NCBI GenBank assembly: GCA_900766195.1
Contig: CAAFUN010000153.1
Location: forward strand, 1-47,711
Reading direction: 5' to 3'
DNA: 47,711 bases
DNA from: an uncultured Bacteroides sp.
GTDB lineage: Bacteria > Bacteroidota > Bacteroidia > Bacteroidales > Bacteroidaceae
The notes under the pieces were generated by a model that worked only from the letters and a program-made list of their open reading frames with translations, did no database searches and had not been told where the DNA came from. The position numbers and the translations under genes were made by a program. Position 1 is the first letter of the stretch. Each line of letters begins with the position of its first letter. Positions 27,832 through 34,632 of this stretch are shown piece by piece.

Positions 27832-29040
27832 CTAAAGCACTCCTTTGCTGCTTGGCAACTCAAAATGGTAGATATCCCGTTTCACCGCCATCTTTATGGC
27901 ACGTGCCAATGCTTTGAATATACCTTCTATTTTATGATGTTCATTCTGCCCTTCCGCCTTAATATTAAGATTCATTTTGGCTGCATCACTCAGTGATTTA
28001 AAGAAGTGCAGAAACATTTCAGTCGGCATCTCTCCTATCTTCTCACGTTTGAAATCAGCATCCCATACCAACCACGGGCGACCACCGAAATCGAGTGCAA
28101 CCTGACATAGACAATCGTCCATTGGCAAGCAATATCCATAGCGTTCAATGCCTCGTTTGTTGCCCAATGCCTGATAGATGCAATCGCCCAAAGCAATGGC
28201 TGTATCTTCAATGGTATGATGTTCATCCACTTCCAAATCTCCTTTAACGCGAATAGTAAGATCCAATCCGCCGTGTTTGCCAATCTGCTCGAGCATGTGA
28301 TCAAAGAATCCCAGTCCGGTATGTATGTCGCAGACACCATTGCCATCCAGATTCAGAGCCACGAAGATATCTGTTTCCTTTGTCGTTCGCTGTACTTCCG
28401 CCTTACGTTCACCTGCAAAAAGAAACTCTGCAATCTTGTCCCAGTCCGTTGTAACAAGTGCACACACTGTCTCCAAATCAGATTTGGGGGCTGTTTCATT
28501 CATCCCATTTACAGAAGCAGAAGCCGCATCCGCAGTTGAAACATCTCCTACTGAAGGAGCGTCCTTACGCTTCAATGAAGAAAGATCATCCTGCAACAAG
28601 ATGGCACGACAGCCAAGATTCTTGGCTAGCTCAACATCCGTAGGGCGGTCGCCTATCACAAAACTTCCGGCCAAATCATATTCCGGATTATTTAGGTATT
28701 TGGTCAGCATTCCAGTACGTGGTTTGCGCGTTGGAGCATTATCCTGAGGCATACTACGATCGATAAACACTTCATCAAACGTGATGCCTTCACCTTCCAG
28801 AGTCTGCATGATCAAATGGTGTGCGGGCCAAAAGGTTTCTTCGGGGAATGATGCCGTGCCAAGGCCGTCTTGATTGGTCACCATTGCAAATTCAAAGTCG
28901 AGTTTGCTACGGATGAAGCCAAGATTTCGCATTACTTTAGGATAAAACTTCAGCTTCTCCAATGAATCTAATTGGTAATCTATTGGGGGTTCTATGGCTA
29001 TTGTACCGTCACGATCTATAAATAAAACCTTTTTCTTCAT
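27832..29040 (-). CDS. hisB: HisB: histidinol-phosphatase / IGP dehydratase
   Basis: The 402-residue fusion catalyses two steps of histidine synthesis. The N-terminal HAD phosphatase (about 1-175) has the DxDGT-type nucleophile motif LFIDRDGTIA and zinc-site-like residues, and removes phosphate from histidinol-phosphate. The C-terminal imidazoleglycerol-phosphate dehydratase (about 210-402) shows GLGFFDHMLEQIGKHGG, DEHHTIEDTAIALG and NEHHKIEGIFKALARA, with the His/Glu ligands of its manganese site. The linker (about 176-205) is Ala/Ser/Asp-rich. It is the last gene of the his run here, but is separated from hisC by 860 bp of non-coding repeats, so co-transcription is uncertain. Confidence 0.96.
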   Translation of the reverse strand: MKKKVLFIDRDGTIAIEPPIDYQLDSLEKLKFYPKVMRNLGFIRSKLDFEFAMVTNQDGLGTASFPEETFWPAHHLIMQTLEGEGITFDEVFIDRSMPQDNAPTRKPRTGMLTKYLNNPEYDLAGSFVIGDRPTDVELAKNLGCRAILLQDDLSSLKRKDAPSVGDVSTADAASASVNGMNETAPKSDLETVCALVTTDWDKIAEFLFAGERKAEVQRTTKETDIFVALNLDGNGVCDIHTGLGFFDHMLEQIGKHGGLDLTIRVKGDLEVDEHHTIEDTAIALGDCIYQALGNKRGIERYGYCLPMDDCLCQVALDFGGRPWLVWDADFKREKIGEMPTEMFLHFFKSLSDAAKMNLNIKAEGQNEHHKIEGIFKALARAIKMAVKRDIYHFELPSSKGVL

Positions 29041-29102
29041 GTTATTTTTTGTTTAATCACTATACATTTGAAATTCTTTTGCTTTCACTTCCTTAGTTAC
29101 TC

Positions 29103-29138
29103 ATACTTTTTCTTTCGCTTACCCGAAAGAAAAAGTAT
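29103..29138. repeat. Perfect 15-bp hairpin upstream of hisB
   Basis: ATACTTTTTCTTTCG (29103-29117) pairs perfectly with its complement at 29124-29138 around the loop CTTACC. It is a probable terminator-like or repeat-element end, 63 bp upstream of the hisB start. Confidence 0.85.
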
Positions 29139-29197
29139 CAAAAAGAAAGGGTACGGTCTAAGTCTACGGTGCTATTCCGTTACTGCCATTCGCAAAC

Positions 29198-29232
29198 GGG
29201 ACTAAAACTCGCTTCGCTCAAACAATAGTCCC
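29198..29232 (+). repeat. REP-like palindrome, copy 1
   Basis: A 7-bp stem GGGACTA/TAGTCCC encloses the core AAACTCGCTTCGCTCAAAC (29205-29223). Copy 2 at 29793-29830 has the identical core in reverse orientation but a different stem. Confidence 0.8.
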
Positions 29233-29340
29233 TTATTGCGCCTGACAGCAACTCCACCCACGCACCTACGACTATGCCCGAAATAAACTTCTATCTCTTT
29301 TATATCTCTTACCGCATTATCAACACGTCTTTTCAGTGTC

Positions 29341-29600
29341 GCTCAAAAAACTGTATAATGAACCTACTGTACCTCTTTCTGCTTTAACAGTACGCTTCTT
29401 TTGTGTTACTCAAAAACTGTACGATGAACCTATTGTATCTCTTACTGTATATCAGTACCCTATCATCTACATAGGGTAATTATTCCAACATAGTTCACTC
29501 TTAAACACAGCTACTACACTGCCATCAGACCTTTATGTAAAGGTATTATTCCATCCTAATTCACGATTATGCCTCTTACGGTATATCAGCACTTCCATCT
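29341..29600. repeat. Degenerate repeats of about 67 bp
   Basis: Two imperfect copies start near 29341 and 29408 (CTCAAAAACTGTAyrATGAACCTAyTGTAyCTCT). A second pair starts near 29475 and 29543 (GGTAnTTATTCCAnCnTAnTTCAC). The spacing of 66-68 bp in both pairs suggests one decayed tandem repeat family. Confidence 0.6.
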
Positions 29601-29792
29601 GTATATAACTCGGCACCAACTTCTTCTAATGAACGATCTAAGATCATTATATACCCTAAAATATCACCAACCATAACATAATGCACAAATAAAGAACCTT
29701 CTTATTATAAATAAAGAAAAGTGTTTATTATGAAAGAATTAGATCGACCTCACTGTAGAGCGTTAAGCGTAGAAAGAGTTTACGGAGTAAAG

Positions 29793-29830
29793 AAGGGCAG
29801 ACTGTTTGAGCGAAGCGAGTTTCTGCCCTT
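29793..29830 (-). repeat. REP-like palindrome, copy 2 (inverted)
   Basis: A 9-bp stem AAGGGCAGA/TCTGCCCTT encloses GTTTGAGCGAAGCGAGTTT (29804-29822), the exact complement of the core in copy 1. It sits downstream of hisC. Confidence 0.8.
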
Positions 29831-29886
29831 TATCCGTAAATGCTTTCGGAGTAGCTCTGTAAGTGAAGTCTTGATTTTTTCTTTGT

Positions 29887-29918
29887 CACTTTCTTTTGCA
29901 TCAAGGCAAAAGAAAGTG
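29887..29918. terminator. Hairpin overlapping the hisC stop
   Basis: CACTTTCTTTTGC (29887-29899) pairs with its complement at 29906-29918 around ATCAAG. It spans the hisC stop codon and is followed, on the transcribed strand, by a purine-rich then T-poor tract, so it may be a weak terminator or an mRNA end stabiliser. Confidence 0.6.
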
Positions 29919-30944
29919 TTCCAGCACTTCAATCAACTTATCATTCTCAGGTCTGGTTCCCACCGTCACCCGTAGACAATTGCCACAAAGCGCCACCGAG
30001 TTACGATTGCGTACAATGATGCCGCGTGACACCAGATAATTATATATACCCACAGCATCCGTCACTCTCGCCAAAAAAAAGTTAGCATCCGAAGGAAAGA
30101 CTTTCACCGTACACGGCAGCTTGGCAAACTTCCCCATCAAGCTGGCACGTTCTCTCTTAAGTGTTTCCACCCAATCTACTATATTATGAAACTGCTGCAG
30201 CATCTCCATAGCCTGCTTTTGCGTCAGCAGATTCACATTATAAGGATACTTAATCTTACTCAACAGCCCAATAATCTCTTTAGAAGCAAAAGCCATACCC
30301 AGACGAATAGCAGCGCAGCCCCATGCCTTAGAGAATGTTTGGAAGATTATTAAGTTGGGGTAAGTATCAAGATCCTCTATAAAAGAAGCTTGACTGGAAA
30401 AGTCATTGTAAGCCTCATCCAGTATGACCAAACCATCAAAGCGCTCCAGTAACTTACAGATTTCCTTACGACTCAAATCATTGCCTGTAGGGTTATTGGG
30501 TGAGCAAAGAAAGATAAGTTTGGTATGCGCATCCGTAGCAGCCAACAGTTTATCAGCGGAAAAGTGAAAATTTTCATCAAGCAGTACCTTGCGATATTCC
30601 ACGTCATTAACATCAGCACACACCTGATACATGCCGTATGTAGGATCAATAGCCACTACATTATCTTGCCCGGGCTGACAGAAAGCACGATACACCAAAT
30701 CAATAGCTTCATCGCTACCGTTACCCAAAAATATCTTTTCAGGTGCCACCTTCTTTATTCTGGAGAGTTCCGTTTTCAACTCCCACTGCATCGGATCGGG
30801 ATAACGGTTATGGGGAGTGTTGTACGGATTCTCATTGGCATCAAGGAAAACCGAGGCCTCCACACCTTTATATTCATCGCGCGCCGAAGAATATGGCTTT
30901 AGATTCCAAATATTCGGGCGCGTTAGTTCTTGCAATGTTTTCAT
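29901..30944 (-). CDS. hisC: Histidinol-phosphate aminotransferase
   Basis: The 347-residue PLP enzyme transfers an amino group from glutamate to imidazole-acetol phosphate. Fold-type I features are clear: the ANENP substrate segment (36-40), GNGSDEAIDL (75-83), SPNNPTGN (148-155), the DEAYNDF motif (176-182), Schiff-base lysine K206 in TFSKAWG, and the C-terminal LRVTVGT-x-ENDKLIE segment. Length is usual for HisC. It lies between hisD (196 bp upstream) and hisB (860 bp downstream), all on the minus strand, consistent with a his operon controlled by the leader at 33441-33491. A hairpin covers its stop codon. Confidence 0.96.
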   Translation of the reverse strand: MKTLQELTRPNIWNLKPYSSARDEYKGVEASVFLDANENPYNTPHNRYPDPMQWELKTELSRIKKVAPEKIFLGNGSDEAIDLVYRAFCQPGQDNVVAIDPTYGMYQVCADVNDVEYRKVLLDENFHFSADKLLAATDAHTKLIFLCSPNNPTGNDLSRKEICKLLERFDGLVILDEAYNDFSSQASFIEDLDTYPNLIIFQTFSKAWGCAAIRLGMAFASKEIIGLLSKIKYPYNVNLLTQKQAMEMLQQFHNIVDWVETLKRERASLMGKFAKLPCTVKVFPSDANFFLARVTDAVGIYNYLVSRGIIVRNRNSVALCGNCLRVTVGTRPENDKLIEVLEHFLLP

Positions 30945-31140
30945 TCAGATAATCTATAATTATGCTCCACATTATAAGAGCTTGTTAAACCATTCATTGT
31001 TTATATACTAAGACACGAGACAGAGTTCACTCACATCATCAGCTCTATATACTTTCTTAATGCCATATAGCACCTTATCACCAATCACCGGACGGATTAT
31101 TTCTAAAAAAGAATCCTTCTCTAGATATACTCACAGCACA

Positions 31141-32430
31141 TCATTTCTGATCTAATGATTGCAACCGGACAGTCACAGCATTCTTATGCGCATCAAGCCG
31201 TTCGTTAGCAGCCATCGTTTCAATGGCAGGTCCTATGGCCTTTATGCCCTTAACATCTATTTCCTGAAAGGTTATTTTGCGAATAAAGCTATCAAGACTC
31301 ACTCCGCTGTATGCCTTGGCATAACCATTGGTAGGCAAAGTATGGTTGGTTCCCGATGCATAATCGCCTGCACTTTCGGGCGATAGAGATCCTAAAAATA
31401 CCGATCCCGCATTCACCACCTTTTCAGCAACAGACAGATAATCGGCTGTTTCTATGATGAGATGTTCCGGAGCATATTCATTAGTCAGTTGCAATGCTTC
31501 CTCCATATCCTTCACTACAATCAGTTTACTGTTTGCCAAAGACTTTTCTGCAATCTCTCTACGTGGCAATACGGCCAACTGTCGTTCCACTTCTACTTTT
31601 ACTGCCTGTTGAATGCGTTCGGAAGTAGTAATCAGTATGACCTGACTATCTACTCCATGCTCCGCTTGGCTTAATAGATCGGCAGCAACAAAAACTGGAT
31701 TTGCCGTTTCATCGGCCAGCACTTCCACCTCCGATGGTCCGGCAGGCATATCAATAGCTACATCACGCAAGCTAACAAGCTGTTTGGCAGCGGTGACATA
31801 CTGATTTCCCGGGCCGAATATCTTAAATACTTTAGGAACACTTTCCGTACCGTAAGCCATAGATGCAATAGCCTGAACACCACCAATCTTAAAGATGCGG
31901 CTCACGCCTGCCGTTTGTGCAGCAAAGAGAATGGCCGGATGAATCTTTCCGTTGCGTGAAGGAGGAGTGCAAAGTACAATCTCACTGCATCCCGCAATCT
32001 TGGCAGGAACAGCCAGCATTAATACTGTAGAAAACAGCGGAGCCGTTCCACCTGGGATGTAAAGCCCTACCTTTTCTATGGCAACTGCTTTTTGCCAACA
32101 GGTCACTCCGGGCATTGTCTCCACCTTTTTACCAGTGAAGCGTTGGGCGGTATGAAAGGTTTCTATATTCTGTTTGGCCATGCGGATAGCAGCTTTCAAT
32201 TCTTCGCTCACCAAAGCAGTAGCTTCTTCCATCTCGTCTTCAGTCACGCACAGTGAAGAAAGTTTCACTTGATCAAACTTCTCCTCCATTTCAAACACGG
32301 CCCAATCACCTTCAGTCTTTACACGATCAATAATATTACGTACGGTGTCAAACAGTCCTTCCACACTCATTGCCGGGCGTTTCAGAAGTTCTCTCCATTC
32401 AGAGTGATCCGGATAATTAATTAATTTCAT
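31141..32430 (-). CDS. hisD: Histidinol dehydrogenase
   Basis: The 429-residue cytosolic enzyme oxidises histidinol to histidine with two NAD molecules and a zinc ion. Recognisable family segments are GLYIPGGTAPLFSTVLMLA, the IGGVQAIASMAYGTESVPKV stretch, GPGNQYVTAAKQLV, DMPAGPSEVEVLADE, DLLSQAEHGVDSQ (zinc ligands in this region), and AGDYASGTNHTLPT. It starts 14 bp after hisG ends, which indicates tight operon coupling. A 196-bp gap follows before hisC with no gene and no strong terminator that I can see. Confidence 0.97.
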   Translation of the reverse strand: MKLINYPDHSEWRELLKRPAMSVEGLFDTVRNIIDRVKTEGDWAVFEMEEKFDQVKLSSLCVTEDEMEEATALVSEELKAAIRMAKQNIETFHTAQRFTGKKVETMPGVTCWQKAVAIEKVGLYIPGGTAPLFSTVLMLAVPAKIAGCSEIVLCTPPSRNGKIHPAILFAAQTAGVSRIFKIGGVQAIASMAYGTESVPKVFKIFGPGNQYVTAAKQLVSLRDVAIDMPAGPSEVEVLADETANPVFVAADLLSQAEHGVDSQVILITTSERIQQAVKVEVERQLAVLPRREIAEKSLANSKLIVVKDMEEALQLTNEYAPEHLIIETADYLSVAEKVVNAGSVFLGSLSPESAGDYASGTNHTLPTNGYAKAYSGVSLDSFIRKITFQEIDVKGIKAIGPAIETMAANERLDAHKNAVTVRLQSLDQK

Positions 32431-32444
32431 ATCTCAGCTATTTA

Positions 32445-33296
32445 TCAAACAATCATCTTCTCAATGGGCAACACCAATATGCCTTCGGCACCCAGAGACT
32501 TTAGCTTTCCTATTATCTCCCAGAAACGTTTTTCATCCAATACGGTATGTAGTGAACACCAACCTTCTTGAGCCAAAGGCATCACTGTAGGACTCTTCAT
32601 GCCGGGAAGTACTGCAATAATCTCGTCAAGTCTATCTTTAGGAGCATTCATTAGCACATACTTCTTATCCTCTGCAGTCTTTACTGCATTGATACGGAAC
32701 AACAGTTCATTCAGCACCTCACGCTTATCCGCAGTCATATTTCTGTTACCAATCAACAGTGCTTCCGACTTCATCACTACTTCCACCTCCTTCAGTCTGT
32801 TGCTTACCAAAGTAGATCCAGAACTAACAATATCAAAGATAGCATCTGCCAAACCTATTCCCGGAGATACTTCCACCGAACCGGTAATTACATGAATCTC
32901 GGCTTTCACCCCTTTATCTTTTAAATAAGAAGAAAGAATGCCCGGATAAGAGGTCGCTATCTTCTTGCCATCAAACCATTCTACTCCTTCATATTGAATA
33001 TCCTTGGGCATAGCAAGCGACAAACGACATTTACTGAATCCCAACCGTTTGATAATCTCAGCATCTTCGCTGCGTTCAACAAATTCATTCTCGCCAACAA
33101 TACCCAAATCAGCCACCCCTGTTGCCACTGTTTGAGGTATATCATCATCTCGCAGAAATAACACCTCAACAGGAAAATTCGTAGATTGAATGAGCAATGT
33201 GCGTTTCGATGCACTCAATTTAATATCAGCTTCTTCTAAAAGTGCCATTGTCTCCTCATATAGACGACCTTTGGCTTGTACTGCAATTCTAAGCAT
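32445..33296 (-). CDS. hisG: ATP phosphoribosyltransferase, long form
   Basis: The 283-residue enzyme carries out the first committed step of histidine synthesis, joining ATP and PRPP. The N-terminal periplasmic-binding-like catalytic part shows LRIAVQAKGRLYEET, ATGVADLGIVGENE and the PRPP-binding region DAIFDIVSSGSTLVSNRL. The extra C-terminal domain (about 210-283) ending EGILVLPIEKMIV is the PII-like regulatory domain of the long, hexameric HisG, so feedback inhibition by histidine is expected and HisZ is not needed. It is the first structural gene behind the his attenuator. Confidence 0.97.
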   Translation of the reverse strand: MLRIAVQAKGRLYEETMALLEEADIKLSASKRTLLIQSTNFPVEVLFLRDDDIPQTVATGVADLGIVGENEFVERSEDAEIIKRLGFSKCRLSLAMPKDIQYEGVEWFDGKKIATSYPGILSSYLKDKGVKAEIHVITGSVEVSPGIGLADAIFDIVSSGSTLVSNRLKEVEVVMKSEALLIGNRNMTADKREVLNELLFRINAVKTAEDKKYVLMNAPKDRLDEIIAVLPGMKSPTVMPLAQEGWCSLHTVLDEKRFWEIIGKLKSLGAEGILVLPIEKMIV

Positions 33297-33367
33297 AACT
33301 CAACTTTATCTTTATATATTATTTATTCATTTTATTACTGAGAACTCATTGTATTCTAAACAAAAAA

Positions 33368-33399
33368 AACGAGACTTACCTCATTCGGTAAGCCTCGTT
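33368..33399 (-). terminator. his attenuator with alternative antiterminator
   Basis: On the minus strand a 13-bp stem (one internal wobble or mismatch), 5' AACGAGGCTTACC and 3' GGTAAGTCTCGTT, with loop GAATGA runs into eight T residues (33362-33369). The segment CGGTGGGC just after the leader stop codon (33431-33438) can pair over all eight bases (two G-U) with GCTTACCG of the terminator's 5' arm (33386-33393), forming an antiterminator that excludes the terminator. Confidence 0.9.
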
Positions 33400-33440
33400 C
33401 TATGTCTATACTATGCACACACAATCATACGCCCACCGGG

Positions 33441-33491
33441 TTATTCGTTGGAAAAATGATGATGGTGATGATGTGCAAAGCTATTCTTCAT
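33441..33491 (-). CDS. hisL: his leader peptide with six consecutive His codons
   Basis: The minus strand encodes MKNSFAHHHHHHFSNE and a TAA stop, 195 nt ahead of hisG. Six consecutive histidine codons are the hallmark of translation-coupled attenuation. A ribosome at the stop codon would cover the segment CGGTGGGC immediately downstream and let the terminator form. A ribosome stalled at the His codons, at least 18 nt upstream, would leave that segment free to pair with the terminator's 5' arm and allow transcription of hisG-hisD-hisC. It is preceded by a near-perfect Bacteroides promoter. The gene is too short for ordinary gene finders. Confidence 0.93.
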   Translation of the reverse strand: MKNSFAHHHHHHFSNE

Positions 33492-33517
33492 TTATTATAA
33501 TTGCTATGTTAATGCTA

Positions 33518-33549
33518 CAAATGTAAAGTATCTGTTTGAAACAACCAAA
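33518..33549 (-). promoter_or_regulatory. Promoter of the his operon
   Basis: On the minus strand TTTG (33546-33549) is followed after exactly 20 bp by TACATTTG (33518-33525), an exact match to the Bacteroides consensus. Transcription should start near 33510, about 20 nt before the leader peptide ATG. Confidence 0.88.
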
Positions 33550-33645
33550 GATTTATCACAAAAACTTTCTATTCTCTGTCAAATCAAAGGGAACAAAGCT
33601 CTTTTCCCGACTTAATGTAGCACAATTGTATCAGACACTCTCTTT

Positions 33646-34137
33646 TTAGATCAGTGGTAACACCTCTTCCGGGTCTACATCACAATGGCGGAAGTGCATT
33701 TCTTCTTTGGCTTTTTCTTGTGGAAATGTAAAATACGTACATAGTGCTTCAGTACAAAGTTCACCCTGCTCATTGTAGATACGCGCCTCAACAATAGCAA
33801 TATTACGTTTCTGCTCTTTCAGATTGGCACGCAATACTATATTAGAATCATTGGTTGATATTGACTTACGAAAACGTGTTTCCATTTTTGACGTCACTCC
33901 GGTAGTCTGCAATTTCCTGAGCACCACCCATGCACAAATTTCATCTAAAAGAACAGATTGAATACCTCCATGCAAAGTATGAATCCAGCCTTGAAACTCC
34001 GGTTTAGGTTTCCAAATACTTACAACCTCGTCGCCATCTTCATAAAATTCCATCTTCACTCCTGCTGGATTATTGGGTGCACAACCAAAACAGTTGTATC
34101 CCTTTACATCTTTCCACGGATTAATTATCTTTCTCAT
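33646..34137 (-). CDS. PaaI-type hotdog-fold thioesterase
   Basis: The 163-residue protein has the hotdog-fold pattern of the PaaI/YiiD acyl-CoA thioesterase family: CFGCAPNNPAGVKMEF near the N-terminus, then HTLHGGIQSVLLDEICAWVV, where HGG and the acidic residue on the hotdog helix are the usual active-site elements, and a beta-sheet C-terminal half. It would hydrolyse an acyl-CoA or acyl thioester in the cytosol; the acyl group is unknown. It is divergent from the monooxygenase-like gene at 34332 with a promoter of its own (34194-34227). Confidence 0.85.
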   Translation of the reverse strand: MRKIINPWKDVKGYNCFGCAPNNPAGVKMEFYEDGDEVVSIWKPKPEFQGWIHTLHGGIQSVLLDEICAWVVLRKLQTTGVTSKMETRFRKSISTNDSNIVLRANLKEQKRNIAIVEARIYNEQGELCTEALCTYFTFPQEKAKEEMHFRHCDVDPEEVLPLI

Positions 34138-34193
34138 ATTCTTATTATTTCTTTAAATAAACATATTGCCACTGCTCCCTTAACATTGCACCA

Positions 34194-34227
34194 CAAATGT
34201 ATAAAGGATTTATATTCCAATGCCAAA
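34194..34227 (-). promoter_or_regulatory. Promoter of the thioesterase gene
   Basis: On the minus strand TTTG (34224-34227) precedes TACATTTG (34194-34201) by 22 bp, slightly long for the Bacteroides consensus. The -7 box is an exact match. Confidence 0.6.
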
Positions 34228-34304
34228 CCTACACAAAAAATACGACTTATAGATGCTTCTCATCAGTAAACAGCTAAAAACAAGGAAAAACTAATTAATT
34301 TACT

Positions 34305-34312
34305 TATTTTTG
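34305..34312 (+). promoter_or_regulatory. -7 box for the ABM-fold gene
   Basis: TATTTTTG matches the Bacteroides -7 consensus, 19 bp before the start codon at 34332. No clear -33 box is seen. Confidence 0.5.
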
Positions 34313-34331
34313 TACAACCATTTAATAATAG

Positions 34332-34613
34332 TTGAATATGATTAGAATAAACGTATTTTTTCAAGTAGCTGCTGAAAACCGGGCTACTGCTTTAGAGATT
34401 GCAAAAGAATTAGTAGCTTGTTCTTTAAAAGATAATGGCTGTATTGGCTATGACATCTTTGAGAGTTCCACACGCAATGATGTCTTGATGATTTGTGAAA
34501 CATGGAAAGATGCTGCTGCATTGGAAGAGCATGGAAAGACTGCACATTTCACTACTTTACTTCCTAAATTGGAGAAGTTGAGTTCTATCAAGATCGAGAA
34601 GTTCAACTTCTAA
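34332..34613 (+). CDS. ABM-fold putative quinol monooxygenase
   Basis: The 93-residue protein matches the antibiotic biosynthesis monooxygenase (ABM) family, small dimeric ferredoxin-like-fold proteins related to YgiN quinol monooxygenase. Family features are the opening strand IRINVFFQVAAENRATALEI, the NGCIGYDIFESSTRNDVLMI segment, CETWKDAAALEEHGKTAHF, and a closing strand. It is cofactor-free in known members; substrate unknown. Its end lies 19 bp from the end of the convergent sensor gene. The role in this neighbourhood is unclear, and it may be unrelated to the PUL. Confidence 0.85.
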   Translation: MNMIRINVFFQVAAENRATALEIAKELVACSLKDNGCIGYDIFESSTRNDVLMICETWKDAAALEEHGKTAHFTTLLPKLEKLSSIKIEKFNF

Positions 34614-34632
34614 TCAATCTGTACATCAGATT

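Larger units (their letters stand above)
29041..29900. other. 860-bp non-coding block between hisC and hisB
   Basis: I see no real gene. The block begins and ends with AT-rich hairpins (29103-29138 and 29887-29918), has two REP-like palindromes with the same 19-bp core in opposite orientation (29198-29232 and 29793-29830), and holds degenerate repeats of about 67 bp in between. The whole looks like a composite non-autonomous repeat element, inserted in or accreted within the his operon. Confidence 0.7.

Noticed and set aside
29721..29975. 84-residue plus-strand frame reading through LFERSEF
   Set aside because: It runs across the REP-like palindrome and into the antisense of hisC; the coding signal is explained by the repeat core.
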